A stretch of DNA of 64,000 nucleotides from Devosia ureilytica (lineage in GTDB: Bacteria > Pseudomonadota > Alphaproteobacteria > Rhizobiales > Devosiaceae). The notes under the pieces are model-generated. The model was given only the letters and a program-made list of their open reading frames with translations, was not told the DNA's origin and made no database searches. Location of the stretch: positions 146,398-210,397 of the forward strand of contig NZ_JAMZCU010000005.1 of the NCBI RefSeq assembly GCF_024273195.1, in the 5' to 3' direction. Below, piece by piece: positions 24,802 to 33,765 of this stretch (the first letter of the stretch is position 1; each line of letters starts with the position of its first letter). The translations under genes were made by a program, and so were the position numbers.

Positions 24802-26400
24802 ATGGCCAGGACACCACGAAAGCGCGCGCAGGCGCCGCAACCAATCGCCCGCCAGGCCATCGTGGTCATTCACGGCCAGGGCGAGCAGCGGCCCATGGGC
24901 ACGATCCGCGACTTCGTCCATGCACTCTGGCAGGACAACCCCCAGCTCGACACACCCGGCGAGGACCATCCCCGCCCGCGCCCCATCTGGATCGTGCCCG
25001 ACGACAAGAGCGGCCTTTACGAATTGCAGCGCATCACCACGCCCGAGCACAATGGTCGCCGCAGCGATTTCTTCGAGCTCTATTATGCCGACCTGCTGAA
25101 CGCCACGCCGCTGCGCAACCTCTGGCGCTGGATCAGGCGCCTGCTGTGGATCGATCCCGCCTATGTGCCGCCGCATATGCGTTGGCCATGGGCCGTCTTC
25201 TGGGTGCTGACCATATTGACCGCCGCCAGTGCCCTTGGCGCGATCCTGGCGCTGCCGCAAATTCTCGACACCAACTGGTACGATCACTTCGTTTCCGAGG
25301 CGGCCCGGCGGGGGCAGGTGATCAGCCTTGTCGGGTTGGTCCTGATCCTGGCGCCAAAATTCATCCGGCCCCTGGCCATGCTCAAGCGCCTGCCTCGACA
25401 GCTGCTGGTTCTGCTTGTCGCCATCGGCATCCTCGACAGCTTCGGCTGGAACGGCCATGTCGCCAATCTGATGGTGCTCGGTTGGCTGGCCTATCTCGCC
25501 GGCACGCTGCTGCTGCCCTATTTCGGTGACGCTGCCAGCTACCTCTCGGCCCAGACCGAGACAGTGCAAAGCCGGCAGGGCGTGCGCAATCGCGGACTGG
25601 CGCTGCTCAAGGCGCTGCATGAAGACCCCGAATATGACCGGGTGATCGTCGTCGCCCATTCGCTAGGCTCGGTGCTGGCCTATGATCTGCTGCATATCCT
25701 CTGGCGCGAGGTCGGCCCCACCAAGGACAATCCGCCCGGCCCCGAGGCCGTAGCGGCCTTCGCCGCGCTCGACACCTTCGTGGCTGCCTCGCCCAGGAAC
25801 AGTTGGAGCGCCGAGCAGGTCGCAACCTACCAAGCGCTGCAATGGCGGCTCCTCGACGCTCTGCGGACGCAAAAAGGCAAGCCGGGAACCGCCGAGCTAT
25901 CGGGCTGGAAGATTTCCGACCTCGTGACCCTGGGCTCCCCCCTCTCCAGCGCCGAATTCCTCATCACCGACGGCCGTGACGATTTTGCCCGCATGAAAAC
26001 CGAGCGCGTCCTGCCCACCGCACCACCACAGCCCTATGACACCACCCGCGGCGCCATCTACCCCGACCCGCAAAAAGGGCCGGTGGCCCACCACGCTGCC
26101 GTATTCTCAGCCGTGCGCTGGACCAATCTGTATGACCGCACCGAGTCTCCGCTGTTCCTGCTGGGCGACGCGATTTCAGGACCGCTGGCGGGCGCAGAAC
26201 GCTTTGGGCCCGGCATCAACGATACCAAGGTGGAAATCACCTGGGGCCGGCTGAGCTGGCGCCTGTTCACCCACAATTTTTATTGGACCGATACCGCCCC
26301 CAAAGGCGAACCGCCCGCCGGCCACATCACCGCCTTCCGCGAAGCGGTCGGACTTGAGCGCGGCGTGCCCTCAACCCGATTGCCGCCAGAAGCTCAATAA
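24802..26400 (+). CDS. Membrane-embedded alpha/beta hydrolase-like protein
   Basis: A 532-residue protein of unusual layout. The N terminus has a hydrolase-type first strand with AIVVIHGQGEQRPMGTI (oxyanion-loop-like). Four or so membrane helices follow between about 125 and 250 (MRWPWAVFWVLTILTAASAL and LLVLLVAIGILDSFGWNGHV are two). The nucleophile elbow RVIVVAHSLGSVLAYDLL then places Ser287. A lipase-like fold with a membrane domain inserted before the nucleophile suggests a membrane lipid or ester hydrolase. No close characterised family is known to me. The 3' end overlaps slyX (opposite strand) by seven bases. Confidence 0.7.
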   Translation: MARTPRKRAQAPQPIARQAIVVIHGQGEQRPMGTIRDFVHALWQDNPQLDTPGEDHPRPRPIWIVPDDKSGLYELQRITTPEHNGRRSDFFELYYADLLNATPLRNLWRWIRRLLWIDPAYVPPHMRWPWAVFWVLTILTAASALGAILALPQILDTNWYDHFVSEAARRGQVISLVGLVLILAPKFIRPLAMLKRLPRQLLVLLVAIGILDSFGWNGHVANLMVLGWLAYLAGTLLLPYFGDAASYLSAQTETVQSRQGVRNRGLALLKALHEDPEYDRVIVVAHSLGSVLAYDLLHILWREVGPTKDNPPGPEAVAAFAALDTFVAASPRNSWSAEQVATYQALQWRLLDALRTQKGKPGTAELSGWKISDLVTLGSPLSSAEFLITDGRDDFARMKTERVLPTAPPQPYDTTRGAIYPDPQKGPVAHHAAVFSAVRWTNLYDRTESPLFLLGDAISGPLAGAERFGPGINDTKVEITWGRLSWRLFTHNFYWTDTAPKGEPPAGHITAFREAVGLERGVPSTRLPPEAQ

Positions 26401-26606
26401 TGCGGCGGTGGCCGGTCAGATGAGGGATCGGCGATAAAGCCGCCCGAGCGCACCTGCTCTTCAAGCATGGCCAGTTTCTTGGTCAGGAGATCGAGGGTTT
26501 TCCACTGCTCGGTCAAGGCGCCGTTGAGTTCCTCGATAGTCTGGTCCTGATAGGCCACGCGCGTTTCCAGCGCATCAATCCGCTCGCTCTGATCAGGATT
26601 GGCCAT
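26394..26606 (-). CDS. slyX: SlyX-family protein
   Basis: A 70-residue protein consisting mainly of a coiled coil (ERIDALETRVAYQDQTIEEL, then LNGALTEQWKTLDLLTKKL), ending RPPPHY. The SlyX family is small and widely conserved, with no known biochemical role. The start is at the ATG at 26606, giving MANPDQSERI; a longer frame upstream has no support. Its last codons overlap the end of the convergent 532-residue gene. Confidence 0.9.
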   Translation of the reverse strand: MANPDQSERIDALETRVAYQDQTIEELNGALTEQWKTLDLLTKKLAMLEEQVRSGGFIADPSSDRPPPHY

Positions 26607-26755
26607 GACAATTCTCCCGTGCATCTTGCCCCCGCAATAAGCGGCAGCGCGCCTTCCCGCAAGCGCTGCCATGCGCTTGCCGGGTTGACGCAAACGGAAC
26701 CCTTTGCGTCTCCCACCCATTGATCTGGCACGAACCGCCAATGGGGAGCCGTCAA

Positions 26756-27310
26756 ATGGCCACCGCAGCAACGCTCGCTATCACCCGTCCCGAACCCCGG
26801 ACCACCGCATCATCATGGCGCGTGGCGCTGGCCTGGATCATCTGCACCGGACTGCCGCTTGGCCTGTTCGGCCTGCTCAATCTGGGCGGCGAAGCCATTG
26901 GTATTCTCCCGCTGTTTTTTGCCCCCTTTGGCCTTCCTGGCTGGGTCGGCGCTATTGCCCATCTGGGCCAGCTCGCCTTGCTCGGCAGCGCCTATTGGGC
27001 CCTGACGCAGCGCAATACTCGGAGCCCGGCCCGCCTGTGGCTCATCGCCCTCATGGCCGGCTATGTCGCCTTGCCCTTCATCACACCGCCCCTCGATTCC
27101 CTGCAGCTGAGCCTTGTGTGCACGGGCCTTTTCCTGGCGTCCGTCGCCACCATCAGCCGGGTCGGCGCCGTGTCGCCCCTTGCCGGCTGGATGATGGCGC
27201 CAATGCTCGCTGTCATCGGCTTCAGCGCCACCATGGGTCTTGCCATTGCCGCCGCCTATGCCCCGCCCTTCGCACTGATGCAGGCCCAGCAGGCTCCCTC
27301 GGCCGCCTGA
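26756..27310 (+). CDS. Multi-pass membrane protein, unknown function
   Basis: A 184-residue protein with five or so hydrophobic segments (WRVALAWIICTGLPLGLFGL, WVGAIAHLGQLALLGSAYWA, LWLIALMAGYVALPFITPPL and others). No family motif is recognisable. GGGGAG (26742-26747) eight bases upstream supports the ATG at 26756. It is 79 bases before a DsbA-family gene on the same strand. Confidence 0.65.
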   Translation: MATAATLAITRPEPRTTASSWRVALAWIICTGLPLGLFGLLNLGGEAIGILPLFFAPFGLPGWVGAIAHLGQLALLGSAYWALTQRNTRSPARLWLIALMAGYVALPFITPPLDSLQLSLVCTGLFLASVATISRVGAVSPLAGWMMAPMLAVIGFSATMGLAIAAAYAPPFALMQAQQAPSAA

Positions 27311-27389
27311 CAGTTACCTCAAGGTTCCCTCTTGCCACCTTCCGCCCGGAGCGTCATCTGGGCGGAAGGTTTCTGTTCGGAGTGCATCA

Positions 27390-28028
27390 ATGCCCAAGCT
27401 GCTCAAGATCGACGTCTTTACCGATGTGGTCTGCCCCTGGTGTCTGGTCGGGTCAGCGCGGCTGGACCAGGCCCTGGCCAACCTGCCCGACGACGTCGAA
27501 GTCGAGATCGAGAACCACCCGTTCTATCTCGATCCCACCGTGCCACCCGAGGGTGTCGATGTCGGCGCCATGCTGCGCGAGAAATATGGCCGCGACCCTG
27601 CCGAGATGTGGGCTCGGGTGGAAAGCGAAGCGGCAAAGGCTGGCATCACTCTTGACCTCAGCCAGCAGCCACGCATGTTCAATACCGCCAAGGCCCACAC
27701 CCTGACCCGGCTTTCCAAACCCCATGGCAATCAGCACGAGCTGGCCAACGCCATTGCCGACGCCTACTTCCTGGAACACCGGCAGATCAATGATGACAAT
27801 GTACTGGTCGACATTGCCGCCGAGCACGGCTGGGACAGAGGCGATGCGCTGGACGCCATCAATGACGAAACCGAACTTGCGACCACGGCGCAACTGGCGA
27901 CCAGCGCTGCGCAGCAAGGCATTCGCGGCGTGCCCTTCTTTGTGTTTGGCGAGAAATATGCTCTCTCGGGCGCGCAGCCTGACGAAGTCTTCGCCGGTGC
28001 GCTCGAGCGGACCATTTCCGAACTCTGA
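27390..28028 (+). CDS. DsbA-family oxidoreductase (FrnE-like)
   Basis: A 212-residue thioredoxin-fold protein without a signal peptide. The active site CPWC is at residues 15-18 (VFTDVVCPWCLVGSARLD). The helical insert and the closing IRGVPFFVFGEKYALSGAQP with the cis-Pro (GVP) are typical of the FrnE branch of cytoplasmic DsbA-like proteins. It likely performs thiol-disulfide exchange or isomerisation in the cytoplasm. Some relatives are annotated 2-hydroxychromene-2-carboxylate isomerase, but those lack the CxxC, so FrnE-like fits better. Confidence 0.9.
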   Translation: MPKLLKIDVFTDVVCPWCLVGSARLDQALANLPDDVEVEIENHPFYLDPTVPPEGVDVGAMLREKYGRDPAEMWARVESEAAKAGITLDLSQQPRMFNTAKAHTLTRLSKPHGNQHELANAIADAYFLEHRQINDDNVLVDIAAEHGWDRGDALDAINDETELATTAQLATSAAQQGIRGVPFFVFGEKYALSGAQPDEVFAGALERTISEL

Positions 28029-28082
28029 CAGCCTGTCGGCGGCTGCTATAGTGGCTGCGTTGTTCTTGTCCGGGGATAGACC

Positions 28083-28895
28083 GTGAAACTGCTGCGTCGC
28101 CTGCTGCTCGCTTTTGTTGCCCTCGTCGTCATCGCTTATGTGGGCGTGCTGGGCTATATATTTCTCAACCAGCGGGCCCTGCAATATAGCGCCACCGGCC
28201 CCGTTTTTACCTTGGCCGACACCAAGCTTGGCCAAGCCCGCGACGTGGCGGTCAAGAGTGGCGACGCGCTGGTCAACGGCTGGTACCAGGCGCCAGCGCC
28301 AGGCAAACCCGTCATCATGTACTACAAGGGGAACTCCCAGAGCTTTTCCGAGGAGAACGAACGCTATGAGCAATTCGTGGCCGGCGGTTATGGCTTCCTC
28401 GCCTTCGACTATCGCGGCTTTCCGGCATCGCCCGGCGAGATTTCCGAAGCCAATATCCTGACCGATGCCCTGGCCGCCTATGACTGGCTCGATGCCCAGA
28501 CCGAAGCGCCGATCATGATCTGGGGGCGTTCGCTCGGCTCAGGGCCCGCCACCTATGTCGCCAGCCAGCGCGATGCATCGGCCTTGCTGCTCGAAACCCC
28601 CTTCCTTTCGGCCGTCGGCGTTGCCGCCGAACGCTACCCCATCCTGCCGGTCGGGCTGGTCATGCAGGACCAGTTCCGCAGTGATCTCTGGATCAAGCAG
28701 GTCAGCGAGCCGGTGCTGGTTGCCCATGGAACCGCCGACCGCACCATTGGCGTCACCAATGGCGAGAGGCTCTATGCGCTGGCGCCCAACCCCGATGCCA
28801 TCTGGATTGTGCCCGGCGCCGGCCATTCCGACCTTTGGGATGCCGGCATCTGGAACCAGGCCGAACCGTTCTTTGAACGAGCCCTCGCGCCGTGA
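28083..28895 (+). CDS. Membrane-anchored alpha/beta hydrolase
   Basis: A 270-residue protein starting at a GTG with an N-terminal membrane helix (LLRRLLLAFVALVVIAYVGV). The hydrolase domain follows, with the nucleophile motif IWGRSLGSGPATYVASQ (GRSLG) and the conserved ends VAHGTADRTI (Asp) and GAGHSDLWD (His). This matches the ABHD13/Bem46-like group of uncharacterised serine hydrolases. The last bases overlap the start of the downstream efflux gene by four bases (GTGA), suggesting coupling. Confidence 0.85.
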   Translation: MKLLRRLLLAFVALVVIAYVGVLGYIFLNQRALQYSATGPVFTLADTKLGQARDVAVKSGDALVNGWYQAPAPGKPVIMYYKGNSQSFSEENERYEQFVAGGYGFLAFDYRGFPASPGEISEANILTDALAAYDWLDAQTEAPIMIWGRSLGSGPATYVASQRDASALLLETPFLSAVGVAAERYPILPVGLVMQDQFRSDLWIKQVSEPVLVAHGTADRTIGVTNGERLYALAPNPDAIWIVPGAGHSDLWDAGIWNQAEPFFERALAP

Positions 28896-30097
28896 ACCCG
28901 TCCAAACTGCTGGGCATGTCCCCACGCCGCACCGCCATCATCGGTGGGTTGATGGTCACCACCGGCCCCTTGAGCCTGACGCTTTACGGGCCGGCCCTGC
29001 CCTCCATCGTCGCCGATCTTGGCACCAGCGATGCCGGCGGCAAACTGACCATGAGCGTCTATTTCGCCGCCTTCGCCATTTCCCAGCTGATCTGCGGACC
29101 ACTGTCGGATCGATTTGGACGGCGCTGGGTCGGGGTGGCGTTCTTTGCCATCTATGTCATCGGCTCGCTCGTCTGCGCGATGGCGGCAAGCCTGGAGGTG
29201 CTGCTGCTCGGGCGCCTCTTGCAGGGCTTTGGCGTGTCGGCCGGCGGCGCCCTGTCCCGCGCCATGGTGCGCGATCAGTTCGTGGGCATGGAAGCAGTCC
29301 GCATCCTGACCCTGGTCAACCTTATCCTGACGGTGACACCGGCAATAGCGCCGACACTGGGCAGCCTCATCATGCTGGCGGGAAGCTGGCACCTGATGTT
29401 CACGATCATGGCCGGGTTCGGCCTCGCCGTCATCACCCTGCTCGGGTTCGGGGCGCGCGAAACGCTGCCCGAAACCGCGCGCGTACCGCTCGTTCCGCGC
29501 ACCGTGCTGGTCAATTATGCTACTCTGTTGCGGGCGCCCGATTTCCTGATGCCGGCCCTGCTTCTGGCTTTGGCCTTTGGGGGCTTCTACGCCTTCGCCG
29601 CCCTGCTGCCCTTCATTCTCATCGAGGAGATCGGCCTCACCCCCTTCCAGTTCGCCATGGCGCTGCTGGCACAGACAGGGTCCTTCATCATCGGCAACCT
29701 GGTCGCGGGTCGCCTGGCGCACAAGCTCGACGGCGCACAACTGATTGTCCTCGGACTGATCCTGCTCGGCATGGGCGGACTGGGCTTTGCCATCGCGCCC
29801 CGGCTCTTCCCCGATTCGGTATTTGCCGTCATGGCGCCGGTCAGCCTGTGGATGCTGGCATTGCCGGCTATCGGCCCCAGCGCCACCGTTGCCGCCATGG
29901 CGCGCTATGGCCACATTGCCGGCGCAGCCGGGGCAATGACCGGCTTCTTCCAGATGGGCGGCGGCTTTATCGCCTCGCTGCTGGCGATCGCGCTGTTCCC
30001 CGATGCCCATGCGGCGCTGGTGACCGTGTTGCCCATCCTGGCTGTACTGGCCATCGTCACGGCGCTGCTGCATCGGCGCTCCTGGGCCGAACAATAA
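28892..30097 (+). CDS. Bcr/CflA-family multidrug efflux MFS transporter
   Basis: A 401-residue, twelve-helix major facilitator. The motif between helices 2 and 3, QLICGPLSDRFGRRWVG, is the MFS motif A, and GRLLQGFGVSAGGALSRAMV matches the Bcr/CflA drug-proton antiporter group. It probably expels drugs or other small molecules. The start is GTG at 28892, overlapping the preceding hydrolase gene stop; a later ATG at 28916 is possible. A terminator-like hairpin follows immediately. Confidence 0.9.
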   Translation: MNPSKLLGMSPRRTAIIGGLMVTTGPLSLTLYGPALPSIVADLGTSDAGGKLTMSVYFAAFAISQLICGPLSDRFGRRWVGVAFFAIYVIGSLVCAMAASLEVLLLGRLLQGFGVSAGGALSRAMVRDQFVGMEAVRILTLVNLILTVTPAIAPTLGSLIMLAGSWHLMFTIMAGFGLAVITLLGFGARETLPETARVPLVPRTVLVNYATLLRAPDFLMPALLLALAFGGFYAFAALLPFILIEEIGLTPFQFAMALLAQTGSFIIGNLVAGRLAHKLDGAQLIVLGLILLGMGGLGFAIAPRLFPDSVFAVMAPVSLWMLALPAIGPSATVAAMARYGHIAGAAGAMTGFFQMGGGFIASLLAIALFPDAHAALVTVLPILAVLAIVTALLHRRSWAEQ

Positions 30098-30124
30098 AAA
30101 ACGCCGCCCCAGCGGGACGGCGTT
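30095..30124 (-). terminator. Terminator for rpsU (may also serve the convergent efflux gene)
   Basis: On the minus strand AACGCCG and CGGCGTT pair around TCCCGCTGGGG and are followed by TTTTTATT. The T-run is on the minus strand, so it chiefly ends rpsU transcription. On the plus strand the hairpin directly follows the efflux gene. Confidence 0.8.
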
Positions 30125-30150
30125 CAAATTCTTTGCGTTCAAGCCCGTGC

Positions 30151-30402
30151 CTAGTTACGGGCCGGAGCTGCCGCGCGGGCTGGGGCTGCTGGTGCGGGCA
30201 AGCCGCCCTCGCGCTGTGCACGCTTACGGGCCAGCTTGCGGGCGCGACGAACGGCCTCGGCCTTCTGGCGAGCCTTCTTTTCAGAGGGCTTCTCGTAATA
30301 GTTGCGAAGCTTCATCTCGCGGAAGACGCCTTCGCGCTGCAGCTTCTTCTTGAGCGCGCGCAGCGCCTGGTCAACATTGTTATCGCGAACGACTACTTGC
30401 AA
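30151..30402 (-). CDS. rpsU: 30S ribosomal protein S21
   Basis: An 83-residue basic protein beginning [20 protein letters not shown], then [20 protein letters not shown], the classic S21 sequence. An Ala/Pro-rich tail ([15 protein letters not shown]) extends it slightly. S21 is a small-subunit protein needed for initiation. The start codon must be TTG at 30402, since no ATG gives the conserved N terminus. It is monocistronic, with a terminator at 30095-30124. Confidence 0.96.
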   Translation of the reverse strand: MQVVVRDNNVDQALRALKKKLQREGVFREMKLRNYYEKPSEKKARQKAEAVRRARKLARKRAQREGGLPAPAAPARAAAPARN

Positions 30403-30627
30403 AGGTCAACCGCCCTTTCAAAGCTATGCAAACTGTATTGGATGGAAGCGAAACAGCCATAACAACCGTCCCGCCGACCAGCTCTGCCGGTCACCGTGGC
30501 GGGGTCTATAGACCAACGCGCGCCGCCTGTCCACACTTTTACGTTAGGAAAAGCGCAGCGTTCCTCTGCCCATATTGTCCAATTCTGTCGCGCCAGCTAC
30601 CCCTTGGTGCGGACCAAGGAGCCCCTC

Positions 30628-31320
30628 ATGTATCAGCCCATCGTCTTCCTGCCCGGCCTCATCTGCGATGCCCGGCTCTGGCGTGATATCATCGACGGTT
30701 TGTCCGCCAGCGTGGCGCCCATGGTCGCCGACCTGCGGCTCGACGACACCATTGCCGCCATGGCCGCGCGCACGCTGGCCGCGGCCCCGCCTCGCTTTGC
30801 CCTCGCCGGCCTCTCCATGGGTGGTTATGTGGCGCTCGAAATCATGCGGCAGGCGCCCGAACGCGTCACCCATCTCGCTCTCTTGGACACCTCGGCCCGT
30901 GCCGATACCGACGAGCGCCGCGAAACGCGCCGCAAGGGCATCGCCATGATCGGCGAAGGCAAGTTCATCGGTGTCTCGCGCGGCCTGCTGGGCCAGCTGG
31001 TCGCCCCGCATCACCTGGGCACACCACTGGCCGACGAGGTGCAGGCCATGTCCGAACGCGTTGGCGGCGAGGTCTATATCCGCCAGCAGAAGGCCATCAT
31101 GACCCGCGCGGATTCTCTGCCGTCCTTGAAGGACATCGCGGTGCCCACTCTGGTGGGCGTCGGCGCACTCGACAAGATGACACCGCCCGAACTGGCCGAA
31201 GAAATGGCCACCCACATTCCCGGCGCCGATCTGGTCCAGTTCCCCGACGCGGCGCACCTGCCGACCATGGAAAACCCGGGGCCGGTTGTGGAAGCCATGA
31301 AGCGGTGGCTAAAGAAATAA
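30628..31320 (+). CDS. Alpha/beta-fold hydrolase
   Basis: A 230-residue serine hydrolase: YQPIVFLPGLICDARLWRDI (oxyanion loop), the nucleophile elbow ALAGLSMGGYVALEIMRQAP (GLSMG) and VGVGALDKMTPPELAEEM plus FPDAAHLPTMENP for the Asp and His. Substrate unknown. AAGGA lies nine bases before the ATG at 30628, which gives the expected N terminus. The 225 bases upstream to rpsU hold nothing I can identify. A palindromic repeat follows directly. Confidence 0.88.
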   Translation: MYQPIVFLPGLICDARLWRDIIDGLSASVAPMVADLRLDDTIAAMAARTLAAAPPRFALAGLSMGGYVALEIMRQAPERVTHLALLDTSARADTDERRETRRKGIAMIGEGKFIGVSRGLLGQLVAPHHLGTPLADEVQAMSERVGGEVYIRQQKAIMTRADSLPSLKDIAVPTLVGVGALDKMTPPELAEEMATHIPGADLVQFPDAAHLPTMENPGPVVEAMKRWLKK

Positions 31321-31321
31321 G

Positions 31322-31379
31322 GCCCCCTCACCCGCCGCTGCGCGGCAACCTCTCCGCAAAGGGCGAGGTGGGTAAGGGA
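31322..31379. repeat. Palindromic intergenic repeat, copy 3 (short form)
   Basis: GCCCCCTCACCCGCCGCTGC through GAGGTGGGTAAGGGA. It shares the CCCCCTCA left end and the ACCTCTCC core with copies 1 and 2 but has lost the long inner part. It fills the space between a hydrolase gene and purK. Confidence 0.65.
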
Positions 31380-31382
31380 CTT

Positions 31383-32468
31383 CTACCCCCGCACAATCCT
31401 GTTGATATGCCCCATCTTTCGCCCCGGCCGGGCCTCGGCCTTGCCATAGAGATGTGGCTGGGTATGGCCATCAAGGCCATTGGGCACGATGTCGACCTCG
31501 TCCCCCACCAGGTTCTGCATCAGCACATCGGCCATGCGTTGCGGGTCGCCCAGCGGCCAGCCAGCGATGGCGCGGATATGCTGCTCGAACTGGTCGGTGA
31601 GGCACACGGCCTCGGTCCAGTGCCCGGAATTGTGCACGCGCGGGGCGATCTCGTTGACCATCAGCGTCGGCCGGTCGCCCGGAATGACAAAGAATTCAAC
31701 CCCCAGCACACCCACATAGTCGAGCGCCACGACGATTACCTTGGCCAACATGGCCGCATGTTTTTCAACACCGGGCGGAATGTCAGCGGGCACGGTGGAG
31801 GTGTAAAGAATATGGTGGCGATGCACATTCTCGGCCGCATCGAAGGCCCGGACCGCGCCATCCAGTCCGCGCGCCACCACCACCGAGATTTCTTTCTCGA
31901 AAGGCACGAAAGCTTCGAGCACCAACGGGTGTGGGGCCAGTTCGGCAAAGGCGGCTTCGGCGTCGCCGGGTGTACGCAGCACCCGCTGCCCCTTGCCATC
32001 ATACCCGAGCCGCGTGGTCTTGAGCACCGCCGGAAGGCCCAGTTCGCCAACCGCGACCTTCAGGTCATCAAGGCTATGGACGGCGCGATAGGGCGCCACC
32101 GGGATATTTTTGGACGCCAGAAAAGACTTTTCCGCCAACCGGTCCTGCGAAATAGCCAGCGCGTTGGCGCCAGGCCGCAACGGTACGAGGGCCGATAGCA
32201 CCTCGGCGGTTGCCGCCGGCACGTTCTCGAATTCATAGGTAACGACGTCAACCTGCGCCGCAAATCGCTTGAGCGCCTCGACATCCTCATAGCCCGCCAC
32301 GGTCTTGAGCGGCGTCACGTCAAATGCCGGGCTTTGCGGGTCGGGGCAATAGACGTGGCTTTTCAACCCGAGCTTGGCTGCCGCCAACGCCAGCATGCGT
32401 CCAAGCTGTCCCCCGCCCAGAATACCAATGGTCGCGCCGGGAGCAAGAATGGTCGTTTTTTCGGTCAA
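31383..32468 (-). CDS. purK: N5-carboxyaminoimidazole ribonucleotide synthetase
   Basis: A 361-residue ATP-grasp enzyme that carboxylates AIR using bicarbonate in purine synthesis. The N terminus TIGILGGGQLGRMLALAAAK is diagnostic, as are VVTYEFENVPAATAEVL, LKTTRLGYDGKGQ and NEIAPRVHNSGHWTEAV. The conserved N terminus is reached only from TTG at 32468, four bases after the purE stop codon, so translation is probably coupled. It is convergent with the hydrolase gene at 30628. Confidence 0.96.
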   Translation of the reverse strand: MTEKTTILAPGATIGILGGGQLGRMLALAAAKLGLKSHVYCPDPQSPAFDVTPLKTVAGYEDVEALKRFAAQVDVVTYEFENVPAATAEVLSALVPLRPGANALAISQDRLAEKSFLASKNIPVAPYRAVHSLDDLKVAVGELGLPAVLKTTRLGYDGKGQRVLRTPGDAEAAFAELAPHPLVLEAFVPFEKEISVVVARGLDGAVRAFDAAENVHRHHILYTSTVPADIPPGVEKHAAMLAKVIVVALDYVGVLGVEFFVIPGDRPTLMVNEIAPRVHNSGHWTEAVCLTDQFEQHIRAIAGWPLGDPQRMADVLMQNLVGDEVDIVPNGLDGHTQPHLYGKAEARPGRKMGHINRIVRG

Positions 32469-32472
32469 GTCA

Positions 32473-32964
32473 CTACTCGATGTCGGACGGAAACTGGGGC
32501 ACGGATTGGGTCTGGCGGGCGCGATGCGCATCGAGCCGGTCGGCCAGATCATCATCGTTGAGCGCCAGCACTGCCGCGGCGAGGAGCGCCGCATTGATGG
32601 CGCCGGGCTCGCCAATGGCCAGCGTGCCCACGGGCACGCCGCCGGGCATCTGCACGATGGAATAGAGGCTATCGAGGCCGTTGAGCGCCTTGGAGCGCAC
32701 CGGCACGCCAAACACCGGCAGCGGGGTCATGGCAGCGATCATCCCGGGCAGATGCGCCGCCCCGCCGGCCCCGGCAATAATGATTTTGAAGCCCTCGGCG
32801 CGGGCATTGGTGGCAAAGTCCACCATGCGCGCTGGCGTGCGATGCGCCGAGACGACGCGGGCCTCATATTCGACTTCGAGACTTTCGAGGGTTTCGGCGG
32901 CGTGCCGCATGGTGGGCCAGTCGGACTGGCTACCCATGACAATGGCGACCGGTGGCTTGAGCAT
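32473..32964 (-). CDS. purE: N5-CAIR mutase (class I PurE)
   Basis: A 163-residue enzyme of purine synthesis that moves the carboxylate made by PurK. Diagnostic segments are [31 protein letters not shown] and [20 protein letters not shown], with [20 protein letters not shown] near the end. It forms octamers in the cytoplasm. The start at 32964 gives [11 protein letters not shown]; an upstream extension has no family support. purE and purK form a two-gene operon. Confidence 0.97.
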   Translation of the reverse strand: MLKPPVAIVMGSQSDWPTMRHAAETLESLEVEYEARVVSAHRTPARMVDFATNARAEGFKIIIAGAGGAAHLPGMIAAMTPLPVFGVPVRSKALNGLDSLYSIVQMPGGVPVGTLAIGEPGAINAALLAAAVLALNDDDLADRLDAHRARQTQSVPQFPSDIE

Positions 32965-33038
32965 GGCGATTCCCCCGTCGCGCTCCACAAAGCGCGCAAT
33001 TAGCCCAATTCCTGCCACAACTCAAGGCGCCGAAGCGC

Positions 33039-33254
33039 TCAGGCAATAATGTCGGGCAAGAGGATATTCTCCAACTGCACGATCCTGTCCTTGAGCGTCA
33101 GCTTGCGCTTTTTGAGGCGCTGAATCAGCATCCGATCCGCCAGCTGCGATTGCGTAAGGGTGTGGATGGCAGCGTCCAAATCCGAGTGTTCCTGGCGTTT
33201 TATCGCCAGTTCCAGACCCAGTTGGGCTTCCTGTTCCTTGTTCAGCTGCAGCAT
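33039..33254 (-). CDS. YdcH/DUF465-family protein
   Basis: A 71-residue helical protein. The ADRMLIQRLKKRKLTLKDRI block is the DUF465 core (LKKRKLxLKDRI), ending LLPDIIA. These small proteins form helical hairpins; no function is established. It is head-to-head with a second family member at 33407, the two being divergent paralogues. Confidence 0.85.
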   Translation of the reverse strand: MLQLNKEQEAQLGLELAIKRQEHSDLDAAIHTLTQSQLADRMLIQRLKKRKLTLKDRIVQLENILLPDIIA

Positions 33255-33406
33255 GGGTTACCGGTCTGCGCATGCATGGTTCTCACCCTTGGTTAACCGA
33301 TCACACAGAGTTTTGCATCTGATTTCCAAGCCCGTCTCAAACGCCGTCGACAAAGCATGAAATATTTGTGACGATGCTCCCGTCCACCACGCTGAAAGGA
33401 GTTATT

Positions 33407-33583
33407 ATGACGACTGTAGGCCACATTGCAGCGCTGGAAAGGCGTCATCAGGAACTGGATCGGATGATCCAGACTGAAACCCAAAATCGGCTTGCCGATG
33501 ATCTGATGGTTGCAGCGCTCAAGCGCAAGAAACTCGAAGTGAAGGACGAACTCTACAAGCTCCAGGGCGCTACGCGGCAATAA
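33407..33583 (+). CDS. YdcH/DUF465-family protein, second copy
   Basis: A 58-residue protein with the same core (ALKRKKLEVKDELYKL) and an N-terminal helix GHIAALERRHQELDRMIQTE. The ATG at 33407 follows AAAGGA closely. An open frame reaches back to 33368 but its N terminus is not family-like. It is divergent from its paralogue at 33039, and the 152-base gap between them should hold both promoters. Confidence 0.85.
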   Translation: MTTVGHIAALERRHQELDRMIQTETQNRLADDLMVAALKRKKLEVKDELYKLQGATRQ

Positions 33584-33611
33584 GGCAGCAAACATAGATT
33601 TGACGAGCTCT

Positions 33612-33645
33612 GGAGGGTCACGGCCAAGCGCCGCGGCCCTTTTTC
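33612..33645 (+). terminator. Weak terminator after the second ydcH copy
   Basis: GGCC-AAGCGCCGC-GGCC with a possible outer AGGG/CCCT pairing, followed by TTTTTC. The stem is short but GC-rich and the T-run is clear. Confidence 0.45.
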
Positions 33646-33765
33646 ATGCGCCCTATTCGCTAAAAATTGATTAGGATTAACATCCTCTTAAGGTGCGGTC
33701 GGCATCGTCTTTCCCAAAACGGCACAACACGATTCGTGCCGATCAACGAAGGTTTTGGGGTAGAT

